From Desulfurococcales archaeon (GTDB lineage: Archaea > Thermoproteota > Thermoprotei_A > Sulfolobales > WAQK01), in contig JALURJ010000049.1 of assembly GCA_027016915.1 (NCBI GenBank), forward strand, positions 1 through 6,140: a DNA stretch of 6,140 nucleotides, in the 5' to 3' direction. Positions within the stretch are counted from its first letter, which is position 1. Each line of letters opens with the position of its first letter. Position numbers and translations under genes: made by a program. This document shows positions 1 to 4,932 of the stretch, piece after piece. The notes below the pieces were generated by a model. That model worked only from the letters and a program-made list of their open reading frames with translations, was not told the DNA's origin and searched no databases.

Positions 1-34
1 AGGAAAGATCTCCCGGATGGGAGGAATTCGTTTC

Positions 35-41
35 GGAGGTG
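35..41 (+). promoter_or_regulatory. Ribosome binding site that sets the fbp start
   Basis: GGAGGTG is a full match to the archaeal anti-Shine-Dalgarno. It ends 6 nt before the TTG at 48. The site itself contains an in-frame GTG (39-41), which an automatic caller can mistake for the start. The same arrangement, with the same 6-nt spacing, is seen before the inositol-1-phosphate synthase. Confidence 0.7.
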
Positions 42-47
42 CTGCTC

Positions 48-1169
48 TTGGAGGGTAAAAAGGTTACAATAAGCGTGATAAAGGCCGACATAGGCTCCCT
101 GGCCGGCCACCACATTGTCCACCCCGATCTCCTCGCAACTGCCAGTAGGGTGCTCGCGGAGGCGAAGAGGAAGGGCCTCATCATAGACTTCTACGTCACC
201 GGCGTTGGCGACGACCTCCAGCTAATAATGACCCACACGAAGGGTGAGGATAGCCCAGATATCCACGGGTTGGCGTGGGATGCCTTTAAGAAGGCTGCCC
301 AGGTGGCGAAGGACCTGGGCCTTTACGCTGCTGGGCAGGACCTGCTGAGCGACGCCTTCAGCGGCAACATTAAGGGGATGGGGCCAGGCGTGGCCGAGAT
401 GGAGATAGAGGAGCGTAAGGCCGAGCCCATAATAACGTTTCACGCGGACAAGACGGAGCCCGGAGCCTTCAACCTTCCCTTCTTCAGGGTGTTTGCCGAT
501 CCGTTCAACACGGCTGGGCTGGTGATAGACCCGAGGATGCATGAGGGGTTCAGGTTCCAGATAATGGACGTCCACGAGGGCAAGGTGGTAGAGCTTTCCT
601 CGCCCGAAGAGATGTACGATATCCTGGCCCTGATCGGGACTACTGGAAGATACGTGGTTAAAAGGGTCTATAGGAAGACTGACAACCTTATAGCGGCAGT
701 AGTTAGCAGCGAGAGGTTGAACCTTATAGCCGGGAAATACGTGGGTAAGGACGACCCCGTAGCTATAGTTCGCACCCAGCACGGCCTCCCGGCGGTCGGC
801 GAGGTCCTAGAGGCTTTCAGCCTTCCCCATCTAGTGGCTGGCTGGATGAGGGGCTCCCACGTAGGCCCACTAATGCCGGTTGCCCAGAGAGACGCTAAGT
901 GTACAAGGTTTGACGGGCCTCCCAGGATAGTGGCGCTGGGCTGGCAGATAAAGAATGGCAAGCTTATAGGTCCCGCCGACCTGTTCGACGACCCCGCCTT
1001 CGACGAGACTAGAAGGCTTGCCCAGAGGGTTGCGGAGTACATTAGGAGACACGGCCCCTTCATGCCCCATCGCTTGGGGCCGGAGGAAATGGAGTACACC
1101 ACTTTGCCCCAGGTGCTGGAGAAGCTTAAGGGCCGCTTCAAGAAGGTCGAGACAGCGCTCAAAAAATAG
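48..1169 (+). CDS. fbp: Bifunctional fructose-1,6-bisphosphate aldolase/phosphatase (archaeal, class V FBPase)
   Basis: This gluconeogenic enzyme condenses dihydroxyacetone phosphate with glyceraldehyde 3-phosphate and then removes the 1-phosphate, giving fructose 6-phosphate in the cytosol. The 373-residue product starts with the family signature ISVIKADIGSLAGHH (residues 8-22), which carries Asp14 and His21, Mg2+ ligands in the family. GVGDDL (Asp55/Asp56) and HADKTEPGAFN (from residue 132) are further metal and phosphate sites. AGKYVGKDDP (228-237) holds the Schiff-base lysine Lys234 and Tyr231, matching Lys232/Tyr229 of characterised enzymes. Tyr350 in MEYTTL matches their Tyr348. All catalytic residues are present and the length is normal. 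I chose the TTG at 48 because the GTG at 39 lies inside the GGAGGTG binding site and homologues begin close to this point. The frame is open to the left edge of the window, and no TATA box is visible in the first 47 bases, so the promoter lies further upstream. Triosephosphate isomerase follows. Confidence 0.96.
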   Translation: MEGKKVTISVIKADIGSLAGHHIVHPDLLATASRVLAEAKRKGLIIDFYVTGVGDDLQLIMTHTKGEDSPDIHGLAWDAFKKAAQVAKDLGLYAAGQDLLSDAFSGNIKGMGPGVAEMEIEERKAEPIITFHADKTEPGAFNLPFFRVFADPFNTAGLVIDPRMHEGFRFQIMDVHEGKVVELSSPEEMYDILALIGTTGRYVVKRVYRKTDNLIAAVVSSERLNLIAGKYVGKDDPVAIVRTQHGLPAVGEVLEAFSLPHLVAGWMRGSHVGPLMPVAQRDAKCTRFDGPPRIVALGWQIKNGKLIGPADLFDDPAFDETRRLAQRVAEYIRRHGPFMPHRLGPEEMEYTTLPQVLEKLKGRFKKVETALKK

Positions 1170-1199
1170 GAATAAATTAGGAATACATAACCCCCTTAG

Positions 1200-1209
1200 C
1201 CATTTTTAC
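1200..1209 (+). promoter_or_regulatory. Possible TATA box for the triosephosphate isomerase gene, with a T5 run
   Basis: The sequence CATTTTTACA lies about 26 nt before position 1231, so it could start a transcript with a short leader holding the GGTGA at 1233-1237. Its T5 run (1203-1207) could equally terminate the upstream fbp transcript. The 74-nt gap leaves open whether the two genes also form an operon. This is a weak call made from spacing and base composition only. Confidence 0.35.
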
Positions 1210-1243
1210 AGGTTCCCCAATCTTGGCCTCCGGGTGAATAGTG

Positions 1244-1948
1244 TTGGACAGGCTTAGCCCACCCATACTGGTGGTGAACTTCAAGGCCTACCATCCCTAC
1301 TCCTTCGGGAGACACGCCTACGAGCTCGCAAGGTCCGCGGAGAGGGTTGCCAGGGAAACGGGTGTAAGTGTAGCTATAGCGCCGCCCTTCACCGAGATAG
1401 CTAGACTAGCCGAGGCCGTGGAGATCCCGGTCTTCTCGCAGCATGCCGATCCCGTGGAGCCGGGGGCCCGTACGGGCTATGTTCCCTTGGAGGCGTTAAG
1501 GGAGGCGGGAGCCGTTGGAACCATTGTTAACCACAGTGAACACAGGCTTAAGGCGTCCGACATAGCCTGGCTTGTGGGGAGGGCGAGGAGGCTCAGCCTC
1601 CTCACCCTCGTGTGCGCAGACACGCCTGTAGTTGCAGCAGCGGTGGCCCTCATGGATCCCGACATGGTGGCCGTGGAGCCCCCTGAACTCATAGGTACGG
1701 GTATACCAGTATCTAAGGCAAAACCCCAGGTGGTTACAAGCACCGTTGATCTCGTCAGAAAACACAACCCCCAAGTCACAATACTCACCGGCGCAGGCAT
1801 ATCCAGCGGCGAGGACGTGGCCGCGGCCATAAAGCTTGGCACCCAGGGCGTCCTGGTCGCCTCAGCCATAGTGAAGGCCGCCGACCCCTACGCTAAGATG
1901 CTGGACATGGCTACGCAAGCCCTAAAAGCATGGGAAAAGTACGGGTAA
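1244..1948 (+). CDS. tpiA: Triosephosphate isomerase (archaeal short form)
   Basis: The enzyme interconverts glyceraldehyde 3-phosphate and dihydroxyacetone phosphate, supplying both substrates of the aldolase/phosphatase encoded just upstream. The 234-residue TIM barrel is the compact archaeal type, about 20 residues shorter than bacterial and eukaryotic enzymes; archaeal forms are usually tetramers. Visible motifs are Asn12/Lys14 in VVNFKAY (substrate binding), NHSEHR with catalytic His97, AVEPPELIGTG with catalytic Glu145 followed by the flexible lid loop, and phosphate-binding turns at GAGI (183-186) and GVLVASA (202-208). No key residue is missing. The start is uncertain by one codon: GTG at 1241 or TTG at 1244. 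I prefer TTG because GGTGA (1233-1237) then sits 6 nt away, like the spacing at the neighbouring genes. Hand-counted G+C over 1261-1560 is about 60%. Confidence 0.96.
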   Translation: MDRLSPPILVVNFKAYHPYSFGRHAYELARSAERVARETGVSVAIAPPFTEIARLAEAVEIPVFSQHADPVEPGARTGYVPLEALREAGAVGTIVNHSEHRLKASDIAWLVGRARRLSLLTLVCADTPVVAAAVALMDPDMVAVEPPELIGTGIPVSKAKPQVVTSTVDLVRKHNPQVTILTGAGISSGEDVAAAIKLGTQGVLVASAIVKAADPYAKMLDMATQALKAWEKYG

Positions 1949-1961
1949 CCGCAACACCAGG

Positions 1962-1970
1962 TTAATTTAT
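1962..1970 (+). promoter_or_regulatory. TATA box of tRNA-Arg
   Basis: TTAATTTAT is centred about 27 nt before the first base of the tRNA. This is the standard archaeal spacing and implies little or no 5' leader. Confidence 0.6.
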
Positions 1971-1992
1971 CCCGCCTATTCAGCCAAAATAT

Positions 1993-2070
1993 GGGCCCGT
2001 AGCTCAGCCAGGACAGAGCGCCGGCCTCCGGAGCCGGTGGTCCCGGGTTCAAATCCCGGCGGGCCCGCCA
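1993..2070 (+). tRNA. tRNA-Arg (anticodon CCG), intronless, CCA encoded
   Basis: The cloverleaf is complete. The acceptor stem is GGGCCCG (1993-1999) with CGGGCCC (2060-2066). The D stem is GCTC/GAGC. The anticodon stem is CCGGC/GCCGG around the loop CTCCGGA, giving anticodon CCG at 2028-2030, which reads Arg codon CGG. The T stem is CCGGG/CCCGG around TTCAAAT. Base 73 is G, and CCA is genome-encoded at 2068-2070. There is no intron, although introns are common in crenarchaeal tRNAs. Confidence 0.97.
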
Positions 2071-2090
2071 CAAACAATATTCCCTCAATG

Positions 2091-2095
2091 TTTTT
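2091..2095 (+). terminator. T5 terminator after tRNA-Arg
   Basis: A run of five T residues lies 20 nt after the encoded CCA. Oligo-T tracts without a required hairpin terminate archaeal RNA polymerase. The call rests only on this run and its position. Confidence 0.45.
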
Positions 2096-2200
2096 GAAGA
2101 GCAGTGCGGCTTCAGGGCTGCTATTAACCTTAAGTTCATAAAGAATCAAGACCGGCGAAGATGCGAATTATATCCAATAGTTTCGGCGAAGTCTCTGAGA

Positions 2201-2208
2201 TATATAAG
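2201..2208 (+). promoter_or_regulatory. Strong TATA box for the small winged-helix gene
   Basis: TATATAAG is the best TATA match in the window outside the ino1/padR region. Its centre plus 26 nt falls at about 2230, close to in-frame ATG codons at 2227 and 2233, which suggests a leaderless or nearly leaderless mRNA. It lies inside a longer open frame that begins at ATG 2161, which argues against that upstream start. A weaker box, TTCATAAAG (2132-2140), is correctly spaced for a leaderless start at 2161, so dual promoters are possible. Confidence 0.65.
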
Positions 2209-2232
2209 TTGCCCGTGGGGGCGGGGATGTGG

Positions 2233-2466
2233 ATGGGCGGTACGAGGATGGTGGTGACTATAGAGTTGACCCGCCTTGCTGAGAGGTTTGCTTCGGAGAA
2301 GCGTTATCTTAGGGTGAAAGATGTGTCTAGGAGTCTCGGCGTGTCTATGAGGACTGCGGGTAAGATACTGGCTGCCATGGAGAAGCTGGGGCTTGCCAGG
2401 AGGTGGAGCAATGGGGTCTACTGGCTGAACGTTGATCGGAGGGTGAGGGCTCTTCAGGGGACCTGA
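2233..2466 (+). CDS. Small winged-helix DNA-binding-like protein, function unknown
   Basis: This 77-residue protein shows a helix-turn-helix pattern: VKDVSRSLG (about 28-36), a turn, then a likely recognition helix from MRTAGKILAAMEKLG (39-53). A short basic wing follows (ARRWSNGVYWLN, 55-66). This fits a stand-alone crenarchaeal winged-helix transcription factor or accessory DNA-binding protein. There is no effector domain, metal site or transmembrane segment. I do not recognise a named family, so regulation of the neighbouring membrane-protein gene is only a guess from the 48-nt gap. The start is chosen from the TATA box at 2201-2208; in-frame alternatives are ATG 2161 (adds 24 residues with no visible domain), ATG 2227 and ATG 2248. 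The sequence from 2071 to 2232 holds only these promoter elements and an 8-bp direct repeat CGGCGAAG (2153-2160 and 2184-2191). Confidence 0.75.
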   Translation: MGGTRMVVTIELTRLAERFASEKRYLRVKDVSRSLGVSMRTAGKILAAMEKLGLARRWSNGVYWLNVDRRVRALQGT

Positions 2467-2514
2467 GGTTGTGGCAACATTAATGCCCCTCTTCTGCCCT
2501 TAAGGTCACAGGGG

Positions 2515-2781
2515 GTGCCGTTGGAGCTTGGCGAGGGGCTGGTGGCGGCCGGGTTTGCTCTGGTCTTCATAGGCATAGTGCTCGTATTTCTCGGTATGCT
2601 GGCCTTCATGTTTAAAGGTGGGGGTAGGGCCGAGGGTGGCGCAGTGGTTCTCATAGGGCCTATTCCGATAGTTTTCGCCACTAGTCAGTCGGCTGCGAAA
2701 ATAGTGCTTATCCTGGCCATAGTATTGACAGCGCTGGCGTTGGTACTATTCCTGTTGCCGAGAATCATGGGTGTTGGGTAG
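2515..2781 (+). CDS. DUF131/TIGR00304-type two-helix membrane protein
   Basis: This 88-residue protein has two hydrophobic segments: residues about 9-34 (a long run rich in Ile, Val, Leu and Phe) and about 61-84. They are joined by a loop with GGGRAEGGAVVLIGPIPIVFA. The GG-x-V-x-x-IGPIPIVF loop signature and small size match, from memory, the archaeal DUF131 (TIGR00304) membrane family, whose function is unknown. The first half of the loop carries Lys and Arg, consistent with a cytoplasmic side. Translation probably starts at GTG 2515; TTG 2521 is possible. A weak TATA-like CATTAATG (about 2478-2485) may give it its own promoter, or it may be read through from the winged-helix gene. It converges on the inositol-1-phosphate synthase gene with about 50 nt between stop codons. 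Confidence 0.82.
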   Translation: MPLELGEGLVAAGFALVFIGIVLVFLGMLAFMFKGGGRAEGGAVVLIGPIPIVFATSQSAAKIVLILAIVLTALALVLFLLPRIMGVG

Positions 2782-2819
2782 AATGTTGTGTACATAGCGC
2801 GGGCGGGGTTGGGGCTGGT

Positions 2820-2824
2820 AAAAA
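2820..2824 (-). terminator. T5 terminator after inositol-1-phosphate synthase
   Basis: On the minus strand a TTTTT run follows the stop codon of the synthase by 6 nt. No stable hairpin is evident, as is usual in archaea. Confidence 0.45.
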
Positions 2825-2830
2825 CCCTTC

Positions 2831-3940
2831 TTACCTGGGCCTTCTGCCCTCTATGAACTCCTCAAACCATCTCCTGGCCTCGACGTAGTTAGGCGCCTGG
2901 ATTGGCGGATGCTTGAAGAAGAACGCTGAGATGCTGGGCACGGGTCCTCTGACCCCTCTGTCTAAGGCTATTTTGGTGCCCCTGATGGCATCGATCATGC
3001 TTCCGGCAAACATGCTTTTGTCGTCGACGGTGAGTTTGGCCTCTATGGTTACCGGGAAGTCGGCGAAGCTCCTACCCTTGATGTAGATGTAGGCTATCTT
3101 GGTGTTGCCCAGGAAGGGCACGTAGTCGCTGGGGCCTATTCTCACCCTGCCCTCCTTCTCGAGCTTCTCGCCGTAGGGGAGCACGCTGGTCACGGCCCTG
3201 GTCTTGCTTATCCTTTTGCTGGATAGCCTCTCCTCGACGGTCATGTTGAGGAAGTCGGTGTTGCCGCCCACGTTGAGCTGGTAGGTCTCCTCAACGAGAA
3301 CACCCCTCTGATGCAGCAGGGCCACCAGCGTCCTGTGGAGTATCGTGGCCCCTATCTGCCCCTTAATGTCGTCGCCCACCAGCGGGAGGCCGGCCTCCTC
3401 GTACGCCCTCGGCCAGTGACCTGTGGGGTCGCTAGCTATGAAGACTGGGATTCCGTTTATGAAGGCGGCGCCAGCCCTCCTGGTGGCCTCGGCATAGAAC
3501 CTGGTTGCCTCCTCGCTGCCCACCGGTAGGAAGTTTATCATTATGTCGGCGCCAGCCTCCTTTATTATGTCGGCGACCTCGTCCACGCTAGGCTCATTGC
3601 TTCCGCCGAGGGGCCTGAAGACGTCCTTCATGTGGGGAGCGACGCCGTCGAGTATTGGTCCTCTGTGGACCGTTACGCCGAGTTTGGGGACTTCGGCGAA
3701 CTTGGGCGTTATGTTGGGCGGCGCGAATATGGCTTCGGCCAGGTCTTTGCCCACCTTATTCTCCGAGACGTCGAAGGCCACGACCCACTCTATATCATCG
3801 ACCCTGTAGCCGCCGAGCTTCGGGTGCATCAGTCCGGGTATGGACTGGTCGTCGTCTGCGTCTCTGTAGTAGTAGACTCCCTGCACGAGGGCGGAGGCGC
3901 AGTTCCCAACCCCTATGATTCCGACTCTTATCTTGCCCAC
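2831..3940 (-). CDS. ino1: L-myo-inositol-1-phosphate synthase
   Basis: The enzyme converts glucose 6-phosphate to L-myo-inositol 1-phosphate with bound NAD+, the first step toward archaeal inositol phospholipids and, in many hyperthermophiles, the solute di-myo-inositol phosphate. The 369-residue product has an N-terminal Rossmann fold (VGIIGVGNCASALVQG, 6-21), the acidic end of beta-2 at AFDVSE, and the hallmark GDDIKGQIGATILHR (189-203). NVGGNTDFLNM (223-233) and the Lys-rich catalytic region NTKIAYIYIKGR (279-290) follow, with further conserved lysines such as Lys302 and Lys308. Length is typical of the short archaeal form; eukaryotic enzymes exceed 500 residues. I chose GTG at 3940 because the upstream in-frame GTG (3949) is part of the GGAGGTG binding site at 3953-3947, which is 6 nt from 3940. 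It is transcribed divergently from a PadR-like regulator. Confidence 0.96.
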   Translation of the reverse strand: MGKIRVGIIGVGNCASALVQGVYYYRDADDDQSIPGLMHPKLGGYRVDDIEWVVAFDVSENKVGKDLAEAIFAPPNITPKFAEVPKLGVTVHRGPILDGVAPHMKDVFRPLGGSNEPSVDEVADIIKEAGADIMINFLPVGSEEATRFYAEATRRAGAAFINGIPVFIASDPTGHWPRAYEEAGLPLVGDDIKGQIGATILHRTLVALLHQRGVLVEETYQLNVGGNTDFLNMTVEERLSSKRISKTRAVTSVLPYGEKLEKEGRVRIGPSDYVPFLGNTKIAYIYIKGRSFADFPVTIEAKLTVDDKSMFAGSMIDAIRGTKIALDRGVRGPVPSISAFFFKHPPIQAPNYVEARRWFEEFIEGRRPR

Positions 3941-3946
3941 GTTTCC

Positions 3947-3953
3947 CACCTCC
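3947..3953 (-). promoter_or_regulatory. Ribosome binding site that sets the ino1 start
   Basis: On the minus strand GGAGGTG is followed by 6 nt (GGAAAC) and then the GTG at 3940. The GTG within the site itself (3949-3947) is in frame and would add three residues, but it cannot serve as both binding site and start. Confidence 0.7.
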
Positions 3954-3974
3954 AGAAACGATGTATTTGCCTCT

Positions 3975-3990
3975 AAATATATTTTTTATA
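3975..3990 (-). promoter_or_regulatory. TATA element(s) of the ino1 promoter
   Basis: Read on the minus strand this stretch is TATAAAAAATATATTT. TATAAAAA (3990-3983) predicts a start near 3960 and a roughly 20-nt leader that includes the GGAGGTG site. ATATATTT further downstream would start near 3952, right at the binding site. The first choice fits better, and it places the adjoining palindrome directly over the BRE region. Confidence 0.6.
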
Positions 3991-3994
3991 TTAA

Positions 3995-4014
3995 ATATTT
4001 GTAGCCACAAATAT
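3995..4014. promoter_or_regulatory. 20-bp palindrome, candidate PadR operator
   Basis: Perfect 8-bp arms ATATTTGT and ACAAATAT flank a 4-nt spacer, AGCC. The palindrome sits between the divergent ino1 and padR genes and directly upstream of the ino1 TATA box, where a bound dimer would block TFB/TBP. PadR proteins bind as dimers to inverted repeats of roughly this size. Assignment to the neighbouring PadR-like protein is inferred from position only. Confidence 0.45.
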
Positions 4015-4051
4015 ATTTTACTATGAAATGCTGACATAAACCCAGGATATA

Positions 4052-4060
4052 TTTTTATAA
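4052..4060 (+). promoter_or_regulatory. TATA box of the padR-like gene
   Basis: TTTTTATAA is centred 26 nt before the GTG at 4082, so the transcript is predicted to begin at the start codon itself. No ribosome binding site precedes that GTG, which agrees with a leaderless mRNA. Confidence 0.6.
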
Positions 4061-4081
4061 CGCGAGTATTACCGCTATAAC

Positions 4082-4441
4082 GTGAGGCAGGCTTGGTGTA
4101 GGAGGTTGACATCCAAGGCCGAGAAACGGCTGCTCAGGAAGCTCACTGTGGAGAACTTGTGGATGTACATAATAGCCGCACTTAAGGATGCGCCAAGCCA
4201 CGCCTATGGCGTAAGGGTAACCCTCCGCGAGAAGTTCGGCATAAACGTACCCTCCGTCACCGTCTACACCGTTTTGTACCGCATGGTACGCGAAGGACTT
4301 CTAGCCGTGGAGGAGGTTGGAAGCACCAAGGTCTACGAACCCACAGAGAAGGGGCTAAAGGCCCTCGAAGGGGCTAAGAAGCTTCTAAGAAACATCGTGA
4401 AAGAGCTAGACAAATGGGAGAACAATAAGAATGAGGCCTGA
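4082..4441 (+). CDS. PadR-family winged-helix transcriptional regulator
   Basis: This 119-residue protein has the PadR winged helix at about residues 21-95. LTVENLWMYIIAALKDAPSHAYGV is the first helices with the family SHAYG motif. PSVTVYTVLYRMVREGLL is the recognition helix with its VYxVLxRMxxEGL pattern. STKVYEPTEKGLKALE is the wing and the start of the dimerisation helix. The remaining roughly 25 residues form one charged helix, so this is the small PadR type without the large C-terminal domain. A basic N-terminal extension (RQAWCRRLTSKAEKRLLRK) precedes the domain. The start at GTG 4082 rests on the TATA spacing; AGGAGGT at 4100-4106 lies inside the gene and has no start codon at a usable distance. 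Divergent orientation and the shared control region suggest it regulates ino1 and itself. The ligand is unknown. Confidence 0.88.
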   Translation: MRQAWCRRLTSKAEKRLLRKLTVENLWMYIIAALKDAPSHAYGVRVTLREKFGINVPSVTVYTVLYRMVREGLLAVEEVGSTKVYEPTEKGLKALEGAKKLLRNIVKELDKWENNKNEA

Positions 4442-4494
4442 GAAGCCCGCCAGCCCAGAACCAGAAACAACTCGACGCCGCGAGGAACCCCGGC

Positions 4495-4499
4495 AAAAA
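4495..4499 (-). terminator. T5 terminator after tRNA-Ala
   Basis: On the minus strand a TTTTT run follows the encoded CCA of tRNA-Ala by 12 nt. The rest of 4442-4511 shows no coding or structural signal. Confidence 0.45.
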
Positions 4500-4511
4500 T
4501 TCGGGAAGGAG

Positions 4512-4588
<77 letters not shown>

Positions 4589-4620
4589 ACCGCCAATACA
4601 AGACTCAAAAGATGGAGGGA

Positions 4621-4628
4621 CTAAAACC
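4621..4628 (-). promoter_or_regulatory. Possible TATA box of tRNA-Ala
   Basis: GGTTTTAG on the minus strand is centred about 36 nt from the tRNA 5' end, implying a roughly 10-nt leader. The match is poor. TTTAAAAA at 4665-4658 is a better sequence but would give a leader of about 50 nt. Confidence 0.3.
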
Positions 4629-4657
4629 TTTCCCTCAAGGCCAGGACCCTCTCAAAC

Positions 4658-4665
4658 TTTTTAAA
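4658..4665 (+). promoter_or_regulatory. Probable TATA box of tRNA-Val
   Basis: TTTTTAAA is a good archaeal TATA match; its centre plus 26 nt gives a start near 4688 and a leader of about 21 nt. AAAATAAA at 4681-4688 is an alternative with almost no leader. The element is near-symmetric and may also serve the divergent tRNA-Ala. Confidence 0.45.
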
Positions 4666-4708
4666 CCGACACCCTCCTTCAAAATAAACCCGGAAGCCCC
4701 AGATGGGC

Positions 4709-4786
4709 GGGCCCGTCGTCTAGCCTGGTTAGGACGCCGCCCTCACACGGCGGAGGTCCGGGGTTCAAATCCCCGCGGGCCCACCA
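4709..4786 (+). tRNA. tRNA-Val (anticodon CAC), intronless, CCA encoded
   Basis: The acceptor stem is GGGCCCG (4709-4715) with CGGGCCC (4776-4782). The D stem is GTCT/GGAC with one U-G pair. The anticodon stem is CCGCC/GGCGG around the loop CTCACAC, giving anticodon CAC (reads GTG). The T stem is CGGGG/CCCCG around TTCAAAT. The discriminator is A, and CCA is encoded at 4784-4786. GTG is a frequent Val codon in the flanking genes. Confidence 0.97.
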
Positions 4787-4796
4787 GCCCTTCTCG

Positions 4797-4803
4797 GGGC
4801 CCG
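4797..4803 (+). repeat. Copy of the tRNA-Val 5' acceptor strand just downstream of the gene
   Basis: GGGCCCG here is identical to 4709-4715 and can pair with the tRNA 3' acceptor strand CGGGCCC (4776-4782), forming a 7-bp hairpin around the CCA and trailer. Because GGGCCC is a simple self-complementary word in GC-rich DNA, chance is a real possibility. Confidence 0.3.
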
Positions 4804-4804
4804 G

Positions 4805-4855
4805 TTAGTATATTAGGCTGGGTCTCATGAAGTTTAGTTGTTATTAGTATTTTAG
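4805..4855 (+). repeat. Pair of direct repeats TTAGTAT(A/T)TTAG upstream of the dehydrogenase
   Basis: TTAGTATATTAG (4805-4816) and TTAGTATTTTAG (4844-4855) match at 11 of 12 positions, 39 bp apart start to start. They lie in the AT-rich gap between tRNA-Val and the dehydrogenase, and could be regulator binding sites or remnants of a recombination event. Confidence 0.35.
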
Positions 4856-4875
4856 TGTGCTTTCAATAATAGGTT

Positions 4876-4893
4876 TTAGCTAACTTTTATTTA
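4876..4893 (+). promoter_or_regulatory. Dehydrogenase promoter: palindrome TTAGCTAA and TATA box
   Basis: The TATA-like TTTTATTTA (4885-4893) predicts a start near 4914, giving a leader of about 19 nt that contains a GGTGGTG binding site (4921-4927), 5 nt from the ATG. An exact 8-bp palindrome, TTAGCTAA (4876-4883), sits at the BRE position and could be an operator or part of the promoter. Confidence 0.5.
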
Positions 4894-4932
4894 CCTCATA
4901 ATTGCAATGGTTTACCGAGGGGTGGTGTCCCT

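Noticed and set aside
1..47. End of an upstream gene at the left edge
   Set aside because: All three plus-strand frames are open over these bases, so no frame can be preferred and no product proposed.
180..186. Minus-strand ATGATGA resembling a C box of a C/D guide RNA
   Set aside because: It lies inside fbp coding sequence and no D box (CTGA) is found at the right distance on that strand.
222..1162. Minus-strand open frames opposite fbp (222-782, 668-1162, 870-1070)
   Set aside because: Antisense to a gene with full catalytic motifs; low-complexity translations without family features.
1888..2139. Minus-strand frame across tRNA-Arg (1888-2139)
   Set aside because: Runs through the whole tRNA gene and gives the RRDLNPGPPAPE-type peptide typical of tRNA-derived false proteins.
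2153..2191. Direct repeat CGGCGAAG before the winged-helix gene
   Set aside because: Only 8 bp and related words (TTCGGCGAA) recur in the window, so chance is likely; noted in the gene entry only.
2161..2232. N-terminal extension of the winged-helix protein from ATG 2161
   Set aside because: The strong TATA box at 2201-2208 lies inside it, it has no ribosome binding site, and its residues show no domain; kept only as an alternative start.
3632..3976. Plus-strand open frames opposite ino1 (for example 3543-3809, 3632-3976, 3655-3918)
   Set aside because: They lie antisense to a well-supported enzyme and their proteins show no domain pattern; they are by-products of GC-rich codons.
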